The notes: generated by a model not told the origin, from the letters alone. A DNA stretch of 64,000 nt from DAIOEK01 sp036746315 (GCA_036746315.1 DAIOEK010000003.1:62001-126000), one strand, 5' to 3'. Numbered from the stretch's first letter, positions 7,916-17,063 are shown. Numbers and translations: made by a program.

Positions 7916-8812
7916 ATGCTCGATCTAAATCAACTCAAGGTCTTTATCACCGCTGCCGAATGTCTGAATTTTTCCCAGGCTGCGCGCCTGCTGCACATGA
8001 GTCAGCCCAGTGTCACCCAGAACATCCGGCAGCTGGAAGCAACCATAGGCAAGCCCCTGTTTGAGCGCATCGGCAAAAAGCTGTTGATCTCGGATGCCGG
8101 TAGTGCACTCCTGCCGATGGCGCGCCAGCTTGTCGCACTTTCGATGCGGACCGAAGCCGTGCTGGGGGCAGAGGTGATCGATCTCGCCGGTGAACTGGAA
8201 ATTGGTTGCAGCACCAGCCCTGGTAAATATGTTCTCCCCATCGTCCTTGCAGATTTTATGAAGCGCTATCCCAAGGTAAAGGCATCCTGCCACGTTGCAC
8301 CCCGGGAATATGCTCTCGAAATGCTTCGCGCGGGCAAGGTCCATTTTGCTTTTTCCAGCAGTTATGATGATTTCGACCACAACTTGGAATTTCAAAAATT
8401 CATCGTGGACCCGGTATACCTGATCGTGCCGTCGGATCATTTATGGGCGCAAAGGAAAGAGATCCACCCTGCCGAGTTGATAAGTGAAAAATTCATTATG
8501 CGTGAAGAAACTGCCGGAACATACAAGGTGGTTCGCAATGCGCTTATTTCCGCCGGCATCAATATCTATGACTTCAAAACAATCCTCACGCTGGGCAACT
8601 CGGAAGCCATAGCCATCGCGGTATCCCAGGGCTTGGGTGTGGGCTTTGTCGCCAGGAAGGTATATGAGAATATGGAAAACTCCCGCCTGGCGGTGGTGAA
8701 CATCCAGGGGCTCGACATCAAGCAGGAAATCTATATTTGCAAACATCGCTTGCAGCATTGCGGAGCGGTGCAGAGTGCCTTCTGGAATTTCATTCTGGCC
8801 TCCGAATTCTAG
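7916..8812 (+). CDS. LysR-family transcriptional regulator
   Basis: The 298-residue protein has a winged HTH at 1-60 (LNQLKVFITAAECLNFSQAA, then RLLHMSQPSVTQNIRQLE) and a LysR substrate-binding domain from about 90 onward, in the CysB/CbbR/CysL style (GCSTSPGKYVLP). The ATG at 7916 is preferred over an upstream TTG because AGGGAG sits 3-9 nt before it. It is divergent from the multiheme cytochrome and rhodanese operon, so by the usual LysR arrangement it probably controls that operon and itself. Many members of this subgroup respond to sulfur or carbon metabolites; the effector here is not known. Confidence 0.9.
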   Translation: MLDLNQLKVFITAAECLNFSQAARLLHMSQPSVTQNIRQLEATIGKPLFERIGKKLLISDAGSALLPMARQLVALSMRTEAVLGAEVIDLAGELEIGCSTSPGKYVLPIVLADFMKRYPKVKASCHVAPREYALEMLRAGKVHFAFSSSYDDFDHNLEFQKFIVDPVYLIVPSDHLWAQRKEIHPAELISEKFIMREETAGTYKVVRNALISAGINIYDFKTILTLGNSEAIAIAVSQGLGVGFVARKVYENMENSRLAVVNIQGLDIKQEIYICKHRLQHCGAVQSAFWNFILASEF

Positions 8813-9148
8813 CCAAAGCCAGGTCTTCGCGGAACCTCCCAACAGCCTTTTCATTCAGGCGCAGCGGCAAAATCGCATGTAAAGTATGTCACTTTTGGCA
8901 GGGTGACTTGACGCCCGCTGTTCCATATAATATTAAGGGGTCAATAAATTGCGGCAATGGAATTGTTTCTTGTTGTTTTTTGATATCCCATTTTTCGAAA
9001 CAAATCATGTTCATCATCTTCCACATACTTCCGTCGGATAATCGGAGCGGCGTCTCATTTCTCCTGCCAAGGGAATACACTCCCGGATTTCCCTTGCACA
9101 GCATATCTTTGGGTTTTCCCTTCTCGCAGCAGATTTTTGCGGTAAAAT
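8813..9148. other. Intergenic stretch with no convincing gene
   Basis: Between the LysR stop and the LexA-type box there is no good coding frame; an 88-codon minus-strand frame (9155-8889) has atypical composition and no ribosome site. One promoter-like pair is visible on the plus strand (TTGACG at 8908-8913, 17 nt, TATTAA at 8931-8936). It would give a ~300-nt leader or a short RNA before uvrA. No strong hairpin or terminator was found. Confidence 0.4.
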
Positions 9149-9162
9149 AGTACAACTGTTCT
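9149..9162. promoter_or_regulatory. LexA (SOS) box upstream of uvrA
   Basis: AGTACAACTGTTCT fits the cyanobacterial LexA consensus RGTACNNNDGTWCB at every position and sits in the wider palindrome ATAGNACANNTGTNCTAT (9147-9164). A -10 like TAAAAT directly precedes it (9143-9148), so LexA binding would block initiation. It lies about 75 bp before the uvrA start. uvrA is a classic SOS gene. Confidence 0.65.
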
Positions 9163-9237
9163 ATGTATATTCACGGCACCTTTCGTGGCGTTGGTTTATA
9201 ATTTTAGATTGCAAATTTTTCAAAACGGGCGGCATTT

Positions 9238-12162
9238 ATGACTCAAAATGTAATTCGCGTGGTCGGCGCGCGCGAGCATAACCTCAAGAACATCACCGTG
9301 GAAATTCCCCGCGACAGGCTGGTGGTCATCACTGGTCTTTCCGGCTCGGGCAAGTCTTCGCTGGCGTTTGACACCATCTTTGCCGAAGGTCAGCGCCGCT
9401 ATGTGGAATCCCTCTCGGCTTATGCCCGCCAGTTCCTCGGACAAATGGACAAACCCGATGTGGATTACATCGACGGATTGTCGCCTGCTGTATCTATTGA
9501 CCAAAAAGCCACCTCGCACAACCCACGCTCCACGGTAGGCACGGTCACCGAAATATATGATTACCTGCGTCTCTTGTTTGCCAGGGTCGGGGTGCCGCAC
9601 TGCCCCATCTGTGGGCGTGAAGTGGTAAAGCAATCTGCTCAGGAAGTGGTGGATGCGATCGAAGCCCTGCCCGAAGGCAGCAAATTGCTCATCCTTGCCC
9701 CGGTGGTGCGCGGACGTAAAGGCACTTATCAGAACATCTTCGAAGAGATCCGCAAGTCCGGCTTCACCCGCGTCCGCGTGGATGGTACCGTTTACTCCCT
9801 GGAAGATGAGTTAAACCTGGATCGCTATAAAATCCACACCATCGAAGCAGTGGTCGACCGCCTGGTGATCCAGAAGGAAGGCAGTGAAGAGGACCGCAAG
9901 GCTGCCCGCACCCGCTTGACCGACTCAGTGGAAACCGCTCTGAAGGTTGGCGAAGGCTATCTCACCGTGCAGGATGTAACCGTCGATCAGCCTCGCGATT
10001 ACCTGTTCTCCGAGCATCTCGCCTGCCCCGAGCATGGCGTATCCATCCCCGAAATCGAGCCGCGCACCTTTTCCTTTAATACTCCACACGGCGCCTGCCC
10101 TGAATGCCAGGGTCTGGGCAGTAAACTGGAGATCGACCCCGACCTGATCGTGCCCGACCCGGAGAAATCGCTGAACGAGGGAGCGATTGCCGCGATGGAA
10201 TGGAACAATGCCCGTGAAGATGGAAAATACTACTGGCAAATGTTGGAAGCCGTGGCAAAGCACTATCGCATCGACCTGGATAAACCATTCAACCAACTCA
10301 CCGAAGAACAACGCAATGTGATCCTCTATGGGACCGGTGATCAGGAAATCACCATGCACTTCCAGCGGGAAGACCGCACAGCAAATTATCGTACCGCATT
10401 CGAAGGGGTCATTGGCAACTTCATGCGCCGCTACCGCGATACCCAGTCGGAATACATTCGCAACAAAATTGCCGAGTTCATGAGTAACCGCCCCTGTCCG
10501 GTATGCAACGGTACCCGTCTGCGGCCCGAGGCGCTGGCCGTGACCATCGGCGATGTGAACATCCTCAGAGTGACCGAATGGGCAATCAACCAGGCGCTCA
10601 ACTGGATCCACAGCCTGATGCAGGATGATTCCATCCTCACCTCCCGTCAAAAGATCATCTCCGAGCGTATTCTCAAGGAAATCGAATCGCGCCTTGGCTT
10701 TCTGGTAAATGTGGGGCTGAATTATCTCACCCTCAACCGCCCTGCCGGTTCACTATCCGGCGGAGAAGCGCAGCGCATCCGCCTGGCAACACAGATCGGC
10801 TCCCGCCTGATGGGCGTGTTGTACGTATTGGATGAGCCTTCCATTGGGCTGCATCCGCGCGATAACTGCCGCCTGCTGGATACGCTGAAAGGGCTGCGCG
10901 ATCTGGGTAATACCGTGCTGGTGGTGGAACACGATGACGAGACCATCCTCACCGCCGACTGGATCATCGACCTCGGTCCGGCAGCCGGGGTGAATGGCGG
11001 GCGCATCGTCGCCGAAGGCGATGTGCAAACCATTCTGGCTCACCCCGAATCGCTCACGGGCGCATACCTTTCCGGCCGAAAGCAGGTTCCCATGCCTGCC
11101 GAACGCCGCACCGGCAACGGTAAACATCTCACCGTGCGGGGCGCGCGGGCGAACAACCTGAAGAATGTGGATGTGGAAATTCCTCTGGGCAAGCTGGTGT
11201 GCATCACCGGCGTCTCCGGCTCAGGCAAATCCACCTTGATGGTGGATGTCCTTTACGCAGCTCTTGCCCGTGACCTGAACGGCGCGCACAGTCAGCCGGG
11301 GGAACATGACGGCATCGACGGCTTGGAACATCTGGATAAGATCATCAACATTGACCAATCCCCCATCGGACGGACGCCGCGCTCCAACCCTGGCACATAT
11401 TCCGGCATGTTCGATGAGATCCGTTCGCTGTTCACGGAACTGCCCGAAAGTAAAATGCGCGGGTATAAAGCCGGGCGCTTCTCATTTAATGTGCATGGTG
11501 GTCGCTGCGAAGCCTGCCAGGGACAGGGGCAGTTGCGCATCGAAATGCAATTTCTGCCCGATGTTTATGTTCCCTGCGATGTCTGCCACGGCGCCCGCTT
11601 CAACCGGGAAACCCTGCAGGTGAAATTCAAGGGTATGTCCATTGCAGACGTGCTGGATACTACGGTCGACAGCGGGCTGGATATCTTCTCCGCCTTCCCT
11701 GCCATTGCCAACAAGCTCAAGCTATTGCAGGAAGTCGGGCTGGGGTATATCAAGATCGGACAGCCGGCAACCACGCTCTCCGGTGGTGAAGCCCAGCGTG
11801 TTAAATTAGCCCGGGAACTTTCCCGCCGGGCAACCGGACGCACCTTTTACGTATTGGATGAGCCATCCGTGGGGTTGCATGCCGCCGATGTGCACAAGCT
11901 GATCGAGGTGCTGCAGCGGCTGGTGGACGCCGGCAATAGTGTGCTGATCATCGAGCACAATCTGGATATCATCAAGATTGCAGATTACGTTATTGATCTC
12001 GGCCCGGAAGGCGGCAACATGGGAGGTGAGGTCATCGCCACCGGCACGCCGGAAGATATCTGTGAGAATCCGCGCAGCTACACCGGAAAATATCTCCGCA
12101 AATATCTGCGTGAGAACGGCGATCACACCCAGAAAACCCCCTGTCGGGAAAATGAGGCTTAG
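9238..12162 (+). CDS. uvrA: UvrABC excinuclease subunit A
   Basis: This 974-residue ATPase recognises helix-distorting damage in nucleotide excision repair. Two ABC modules are visible: Walker A GLSGSGKSS near residue 32 and GVSGSGKST near 660, and signature loops LSGGEAQR in both halves. Zinc sites: the first is CPEH...CPEC, with His replacing the usual second Cys. The second, CEAC...CDVC, is standard. The length is slightly above the usual ~940-950 because of a polar C-terminal tail. The stop overlaps by 3 bp the stop of the convergent lipoprotein gene. The LexA-type box upstream suggests SOS induction. Confidence 0.97.
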   Translation: MTQNVIRVVGAREHNLKNITVEIPRDRLVVITGLSGSGKSSLAFDTIFAEGQRRYVESLSAYARQFLGQMDKPDVDYIDGLSPAVSIDQKATSHNPRSTVGTVTEIYDYLRLLFARVGVPHCPICGREVVKQSAQEVVDAIEALPEGSKLLILAPVVRGRKGTYQNIFEEIRKSGFTRVRVDGTVYSLEDELNLDRYKIHTIEAVVDRLVIQKEGSEEDRKAARTRLTDSVETALKVGEGYLTVQDVTVDQPRDYLFSEHLACPEHGVSIPEIEPRTFSFNTPHGACPECQGLGSKLEIDPDLIVPDPEKSLNEGAIAAMEWNNAREDGKYYWQMLEAVAKHYRIDLDKPFNQLTEEQRNVILYGTGDQEITMHFQREDRTANYRTAFEGVIGNFMRRYRDTQSEYIRNKIAEFMSNRPCPVCNGTRLRPEALAVTIGDVNILRVTEWAINQALNWIHSLMQDDSILTSRQKIISERILKEIESRLGFLVNVGLNYLTLNRPAGSLSGGEAQRIRLATQIGSRLMGVLYVLDEPSIGLHPRDNCRLLDTLKGLRDLGNTVLVVEHDDETILTADWIIDLGPAAGVNGGRIVAEGDVQTILAHPESLTGAYLSGRKQVPMPAERRTGNGKHLTVRGARANNLKNVDVEIPLGKLVCITGVSGSGKSTLMVDVLYAALARDLNGAHSQPGEHDGIDGLEHLDKIINIDQSPIGRTPRSNPGTYSGMFDEIRSLFTELPESKMRGYKAGRFSFNVHGGRCEACQGQGQLRIEMQFLPDVYVPCDVCHGARFNRETLQVKFKGMSIADVLDTTVDSGLDIFSAFPAIANKLKLLQEVGLGYIKIGQPATTLSGGEAQRVKLARELSRRATGRTFYVLDEPSVGLHAADVHKLIEVLQRLVDAGNSVLIIEHNLDIIKIADYVIDLGPEGGNMGGEVIATGTPEDICENPRSYTGKYLRKYLRENGDHTQKTPCRENEA

Positions 12163-13646
12163 GGAACCCAGATCATCTGGGTAAGACCATGCCCTTCCAG
12201 GCTTCCGGCATAAAGCGGCTCGAATTGCGGAGAACTCGCCCGGTATAGGGAACCATCCGCCAGGGCGATCATCAGCGTATCCCCCTTCACCGGGTCCCAC
12301 AACAACCCATCTACCAAACCTGGAAGGACATCCTGCCAGGTTTTTCCATCCGTGGAGAGAATCGTCCTACCCTGTCGGTTCTCTATGACCTCCCAGGCCT
12401 GATAGCCAAGTTTCGAGAGCGCCGGATGATACGACTTGTCCAGAAAAGGCGGCGGATAATTTACTTCGTCTTCCGTAAACAACCCCAGCGGATAAGCATA
12501 AAACGCACCGCCTTCCGGCTGCCAGGAAATTTCATACGCCTTGGCATCCGAAAGTTTTTCCAACTGTCCCCCATCTGGTGAATACAGGTATACACCCAAC
12601 CCGGGGGAATTCTTGCAATCTGCTGAGGCAGAGAAAAGGAAACGACTGGAGGTTGGGTTCTGGCTGATGACATAGAAGCTTTCCTGCATCACAGCTTCCG
12701 ATTTGCCGGTAAGAGCATCCACCACCCGCAGATTTTGTGAACCGCAGATATCCTGGTTGTCATAGGCGAAATAGCTATGCCGGTTCTCTCCGGCATACTG
12801 CCACCCCAGCGTCAACGGCAAATCCACCTGCGGTTTGGGCTGTTGTATCACCTTGCGGGTAGACATCTCTACCGCCCAGATGCCATCAAAGCGGTTGAAG
12901 CCAACAATGGCTCCGCCGAATGGAGGCACCCAGCTGACACCGTAATGCAGAATATAGTTGCCATCCGGTGACCAGCTTGGATAGATCGTCTGCGAACCGC
13001 CGTCTGTCAGACGAATCACCGCATTCGTAGTGAAATCATACAGATATAGGTCTGAGGTAGGGCCATCCATGGCGCCGGAGAATGCCAGAAGGTCATCGCT
13101 GCCGGGTTTCCACGCAACCGCCGGATAATCATGGATGGCATAGTAGGCAAACGCCTTCTTGCTGGTTGGGTCGGAGATCAATTCATCGGGGGTGATATCC
13201 ATCAAGTGGGTCAGTATGCGCGTTTCTCCTGATGGGATCATTACCTCCAGCAGATCCAATCCGCTCTCGTTCTGGGATACGAACACCAGGCGTTTTCCTG
13301 AAGGAGACAGAGCCGAATGCAGATCGCTCAGACCGGGAGTTTGGGCAGAGATCTTCGTCAGTACGGTCCCATCTGCATTGCTCAGCCAAATGCCGGATTC
13401 TTTGGCATACAAAATATATGGACCATTGGGGGTCAATTCCGTTGCAGGTGCACTTGTTGCTGTGGGAACCGCTTCTGTAACCACCGGAGTATCAATTACT
13501 TCCCTGGTGGGTACATCCGTGGCGGTAGAGATGCTTTGTGGTGTAACACTTGTTTCCGTGGCTGGCACCCTGGATGGCAGAAATCTGCACGAAATCAGAA
13601 CAAACACGATCAGGCTTGCAAAGGCGATCTTATGTCCCGTGCGCAT
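12159..13646 (-). CDS. TolB-like beta-propeller lipoprotein
   Basis: From the ATG at 13646 (GGAGGA 7 nt upstream) the protein has 495 residues. It carries a lipobox (LISC), a Ser/Thr/Val-rich spacer, and repeated PD40/WD40-like blades with the motifs SPDGNY, SPSGKR, LTDGG and WQPEGG. Such propellers bind proteins or peptidoglycan-associated partners at the cell surface; enzymatic residues are not apparent. It is convergent with uvrA, the stop codons sharing 3 bp, with no room for a terminator between them. A -10 (TATAAT) lies upstream at 13696-13701. Confidence 0.8.
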   Translation of the reverse strand: MRTGHKIAFASLIVFVLISCRFLPSRVPATETSVTPQSISTATDVPTREVIDTPVVTEAVPTATSAPATELTPNGPYILYAKESGIWLSNADGTVLTKISAQTPGLSDLHSALSPSGKRLVFVSQNESGLDLLEVMIPSGETRILTHLMDITPDELISDPTSKKAFAYYAIHDYPAVAWKPGSDDLLAFSGAMDGPTSDLYLYDFTTNAVIRLTDGGSQTIYPSWSPDGNYILHYGVSWVPPFGGAIVGFNRFDGIWAVEMSTRKVIQQPKPQVDLPLTLGWQYAGENRHSYFAYDNQDICGSQNLRVVDALTGKSEAVMQESFYVISQNPTSSRFLFSASADCKNSPGLGVYLYSPDGGQLEKLSDAKAYEISWQPEGGAFYAYPLGLFTEDEVNYPPPFLDKSYHPALSKLGYQAWEVIENRQGRTILSTDGKTWQDVLPGLVDGLLWDPVKGDTLMIALADGSLYRASSPQFEPLYAGSLEGHGLTQMIWVP

Positions 13647-13695
13647 ATGAAATCCTCCAAAACCGGAAGTGAACAAATACTGCAAACAATTAACA

Positions 13696-13701
13696 ATTAT
13701 A
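13696..13701 (-). promoter_or_regulatory. -10 of the propeller lipoprotein promoter
   Basis: TATAAT on the minus strand with TTGCTT 18 nt upstream. The leader would be about 40-45 nt and includes the strong GGAGGA ribosome site. Confidence 0.5.
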
Positions 13702-13842
13702 GGATGGATCAATTCAACGAAGCAAAACCACGTACAACAAATCCGGCCCGATAACTGCGGTCAATCAGTCCACCTGCTACGTGCGGAACTATGCGAAGGG
13801 TGAATATGGTAAACTAAAAGTAACTTATTCACAGGTTAAAAC

Positions 13843-15072
13843 ATGTCACCATTTTTACAACTTGCCGCCATTATCGTCATTATTTTGCTGGCCGCAAAGC
13901 TGTCAGGTTATCTTGCCACACGTATCGGTCAACCTTCCGTTTTGGGTGAGCTGATCGTCGGTTTACTGCTGGGGCCATCGTTGCTGAACATTACCCACCT
14001 GCCGTTTGTCGCCGATACCCATCTGCACGAAACGGTTCATTTATTGGGAGAATTCGGCGTGCTGCTTTTGATGTTCCTGGCGGGCATGGAATTGCACATC
14101 AGCGACCTGCGCCAGCAGTTCAAAGTATCTGCCTATGCTGGCATACTGGGCGTAATATTCCCGGTCCTGTTCGGTTGGGGAATTGGTTCTGCCTTCGGAA
14201 TGAATACCGCCGGCAGCCTCTTCCTCGGTCTCACCATGGGTGCAACCAGTGTTTCCATCTCCGTGCAAACGCTGATGGAGTTGAAGATGCTGCGAACCCG
14301 GGTTGGATTGGGGCTGCTTGGGTCGGCAGTATTCGACGATGTGCTGGTGATCATTTTGCTTTCCATTTTCCTGGCGCTGGTTTCCGGCGGCGGTACCGTA
14401 CTAGCGATTCTGCTCATCTTTGGCAAGATTCTCCTCTTCATGGCTCTTTCGGTCGCGGTGGGGATATGGGTCCTACCCAAACTGGCACATGCAGTCAGCC
14501 AACGCCCTATCAGTCAGGGCATGCTCACTCTATCCCTGGTGGTTATGCTCATTTATGGGTTGGCGGCAGAGCTGATCGGTGGCATGGCTGCCATTACCGG
14601 CACATTCATCGCCGGTCTGATGTTCTCCCGCAGTCCGGAAAAACAGCGGTTGGAAAGTGGTTTGCGCGCGATCGGGTACAGCTTTTTTATTCCCATCTTT
14701 TTTGTCAGTATCGGGCTTTCTCTGGATCTACGTGAGTTGCAGGTCAATGCCCTCTGGATGTTGCTGGCGATCAGCCTGCTGGCAATTTTGGGAAAACTGA
14801 TTGGCTCCGGGCTGGGGGCAAAGATTGCCGGGTTCACTAACCGTGAAGCCATGCAGTTGGGCGCAGGCATGATTTCGCGCGGTGAAGTCGGTTTGATTGT
14901 CGCCACAGTTGGAATCAATAATGGACTGGTAAATACAAATGAATTTTCAGCGGTGGTGGGAATGGTGGTCATCACCACGGTGGTCACCCCACCGTTCCTG
15001 CGCGCATTGTTCGAAAAGCCAAAGAATGTTGAAGCTGATGCATCCACCTCAACAGAAGCGGAGGAAGTATGA
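13843..15072 (+). CDS. Kef/CPA2-type cation:proton antiporter
   Basis: The 409-residue membrane protein has about 12 hydrophobic helices. It shows the N-terminal signature GQPSVLGELIVGLLLGPSLL, the GATSVSISVQTL segment, the VFDDVLVI motif with the ion-binding aspartates, and ISRGEVGLIVATVG near the end, all typical of Na+(K+)/H+ exchangers of the monovalent cation:proton antiporter-2 family. There is no C-terminal TrkA-N/RCK domain, only a short acidic tail. Its stop overlaps the start of a P-II-like gene (ATGA), which may supply the missing cytoplasmic regulatory function. It probably controls ion balance and internal pH. Confidence 0.9.
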   Translation: MSPFLQLAAIIVIILLAAKLSGYLATRIGQPSVLGELIVGLLLGPSLLNITHLPFVADTHLHETVHLLGEFGVLLLMFLAGMELHISDLRQQFKVSAYAGILGVIFPVLFGWGIGSAFGMNTAGSLFLGLTMGATSVSISVQTLMELKMLRTRVGLGLLGSAVFDDVLVIILLSIFLALVSGGGTVLAILLIFGKILLFMALSVAVGIWVLPKLAHAVSQRPISQGMLTLSLVVMLIYGLAAELIGGMAAITGTFIAGLMFSRSPEKQRLESGLRAIGYSFFIPIFFVSIGLSLDLRELQVNALWMLLAISLLAILGKLIGSGLGAKIAGFTNREAMQLGAGMISRGEVGLIVATVGINNGLVNTNEFSAVVGMVVITTVVTPPFLRALFEKPKNVEADASTSTEAEEV

Positions 15073-15434
15073 TCTATATGGCCATCCTGGTAGTGCATGA
15101 TATCGAAAAACTGGAAGACGTGATCGCCAGTTGGCGTGAAGCTGGGGTAAGTGGGGCAACCATTTTGCCCAGCCTGGGACTTGCCAGTTTCGATAAAAAG
15201 CGCGCCCTTCGCGAAGACATGCCGCTGATGCCCTTGCTCAATGCAATCTTTGAGGAAGATGAAGAATTAAACCGGACCATCTTTTCGATCATCGATGGTA
15301 AAGAAACACTGGATAGAATGGTGGAAGCCACTCAGCGCGCACTGGGGGATTTGAATTCACCCAATAATGGCGTGATGGCGATACTCCCCGTGGAAGCAGC
15401 CTTTGGGCTGTGCCGCAGCGGCGAAACGGAATAA
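15069..15434 (+). CDS. P-II-like small regulatory protein coupled to the antiporter
   Basis: The 121 residues look like one P-II/CutA ferredoxin-like unit: a hydrophobic first strand (AILVVHD), helix (EKLEDVIASWREAGVSGATI), an extended T-loop region (about 40-70), and a C-terminal strand NNGVMAILPVEAAFGL like the P-II ending. The start ATG overlaps the antiporter stop and has AGGAAG just upstream, so translation is coupled. The canonical uridylylation tyrosine of GlnB is not seen. Inference: a nucleotide- or ion-responsive regulator of the antiporter, as PII-like proteins near transporters often are. Confidence 0.65.
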   Translation: MIYMAILVVHDIEKLEDVIASWREAGVSGATILPSLGLASFDKKRALREDMPLMPLLNAIFEEDEELNRTIFSIIDGKETLDRMVEATQRALGDLNSPNNGVMAILPVEAAFGLCRSGETE

Positions 15435-15444
15435 ATTCGCATTC

Positions 15445-16590
15445 ATGAAAATCCTCTGCGTAGATATTGGAACCGGAACACAGGATATCTACCTTTTTGA
15501 TTCCCGTTTGGATTTGGAGAACGGTTATAAACTGATCCTGCCCTCTCCCACCATGATGGTGCACCAGGTGTTGAGCCATGCCGCCCGATATAAAAAATCT
15601 GTTGTGCTGCATGGCGTTATGATGGGAGGGGGACCTTCCGGCTGGGGTGCAGAAGCCGTGCTGCGCACCGGGGCTAAGGTGTTCGCAACGCCGCAGGCTG
15701 CCCGGACATTGGATGACGACCTGGAAAAAGTTGCCGCATTGGGGGTGATTCTGCTATCCGATGACGAACTGGCGAACCTGGCGCCGGATGTGCTCCGCGT
15801 GGAGTTGTCTGATTTCAATTTCCCCGCCATCCGTCAGACATTCGCCGCTTATGGCGTATCGTTGGATGAAATCGACGGGGTGGCAGTCTCGGTTTTCGAT
15901 CACGGCGATGCCCCGCCACAGATATCCGATCGCCAGTTCCGTTTTGATTATCTCAATCAGCGCATCCGCGAAAAGAACGCACTAAGTACATTTGCCTTCA
16001 CCCGCAACAACATCCCCGGCATCATGTCCCGCTTACAGGCGGTCGCCCACTCGGCAGCCGGCACCCCGGGCGAATTGATCCTGATGGATAGCGCACCCGC
16101 AGCCGTGGCAGGCGCTATGCTGGACGAGCGGGTCTCCACTCAGCCGAGGAAGATCATCGTCAATATCGGAAACTTTCACTCTCTGGCTTTCAGGATGTCT
16201 GGTGAACAAATCGAGGGGCTGTTCGAACACCATACCGGGCTGCTCTCCATCGATAAATTGGATCATTACCTGACAGGGTTATTCAAGGGAAGTCTCAATC
16301 GAACCGAAGTCTTCGACGACCACGGACATGGCTCCTTGATGTACAGCCAGGACCCTATGCCGGATACGGATGCTGACTTTGACATCGTGGTAACCGGTCC
16401 CCGTCGCGGGATAATCCGCCATTCCCGATACCGCAGCTACTTCCCCGCCCCATTTGGGGATATGATGATTACTGGTTGCTTTGGCATGCTGCGCGCGGCT
16501 GCCGACCTGCTACCTGACTTCCGCGAGGAGATCATGTCTGCCCTGTATCGCAAAGAATCCACCGGCGTCGCACCCTGGGATTTGGAATAG
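15445..16590 (+). CDS. DUF1786-like protein with actin-like (ASKHA) fold
   Basis: The 381-residue protein begins MKILCVDIGTGTQDIYL, a phosphate-1 motif (DIGTGTQD) of the actin/HSP70/sugar-kinase superfamily. Later Gly-rich loops (VNIGNFHSL, VTGPRR) are in line with nucleotide binding. I recognise it as the uncharacterised DUF1786 family, sometimes annotated as pyruvate formate-lyase activating-like without direct evidence. The ATG at 15445 is chosen over an upstream TTG inside the P-II-like gene. The distances to both neighbours are very short (10 and 2 bp), so it is likely part of one operon with the antiporter and the HNH gene. Function unknown. Confidence 0.65.
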   Translation: MKILCVDIGTGTQDIYLFDSRLDLENGYKLILPSPTMMVHQVLSHAARYKKSVVLHGVMMGGGPSGWGAEAVLRTGAKVFATPQAARTLDDDLEKVAALGVILLSDDELANLAPDVLRVELSDFNFPAIRQTFAAYGVSLDEIDGVAVSVFDHGDAPPQISDRQFRFDYLNQRIREKNALSTFAFTRNNIPGIMSRLQAVAHSAAGTPGELILMDSAPAAVAGAMLDERVSTQPRKIIVNIGNFHSLAFRMSGEQIEGLFEHHTGLLSIDKLDHYLTGLFKGSLNRTEVFDDHGHGSLMYSQDPMPDTDADFDIVVTGPRRGIIRHSRYRSYFPAPFGDMMITGCFGMLRAAADLLPDFREEIMSALYRKESTGVAPWDLE

Positions 16591-16592
16591 CC

Positions 16593-17063
16593 ATGCCAGA
16601 ATTTCCGCTGATCATCGAAATGGTTCCCCGCACTTGTTTCTTCTCCAATCTGCGCTCTAATTTGAGCAAAAAGGATTGGGAAAAACTACGCCAGTGGCGT
16701 ATTCACGAAGCCAACGGCAGATGCGAAATTTGCGGCTCGCTCAACTATGGCAGATCCCTCGAATGTCATGAAATCTGGCGCTATGACGAGGATACCCGAA
16801 CTCAGGTTCTTGACGGTTTGGTGGCATTATGCCGTGAATGCCACCGGGCAAAACACATGGCCCTCGCCCGCGAAATGGGCTGGGAAGATGCCGCCCGGCG
16901 TCACCTGATGCGCATCAACCGCTGGACTGCCTATGAAGTGGATGTTCACATCAGCCGCGCCTTCGAGATTTTCGAATATCGCAGCCAGTTCCAGTGGAAA
17001 CTGGATATTCAATGGCTGAAAGACATGGATGTCATCATCCCAGACCAATTGGACCGGGAGTAA
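16593..17063 (+). CDS. HNH-type zinc-binding protein (putative nuclease)
   Basis: The 156 residues carry a Cys4-type HNH module in the first half: CEIC, then LECHEIWRYDE, and LCRECHRAKH. The His in ECHEIW and the H of ECHRAKH are positioned as in HNH endonucleases. The C-terminal 70 residues are unrecognised. It starts 2 bp after the DUF1786-like stop, so is probably co-translated. No methylase or restriction partner is present nearby, so a housekeeping or unknown nucleic-acid role is as likely as defence. Confidence 0.7.
   Translation: MPEFPLIIEMVPRTCFFSNLRSNLSKKDWEKLRQWRIHEANGRCEICGSLNYGRSLECHEIWRYDEDTRTQVLDGLVALCRECHRAKHMALAREMGWEDAARRHLMRINRWTAYEVDVHISRAFEIFEYRSQFQWKLDIQWLKDMDVIIPDQLDRE

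Noticed and set aside
8889..9155. 88-codon minus-strand frame before uvrA
   Set aside because: No ribosome-binding sequence, odd composition with many Cys and Met, and it overlaps the LexA box and promoter region.
9925..10650. 241-codon minus-strand frame inside uvrA
   Set aside because: Shadow of the uvrA coding strand; no promoter or ribosome site.
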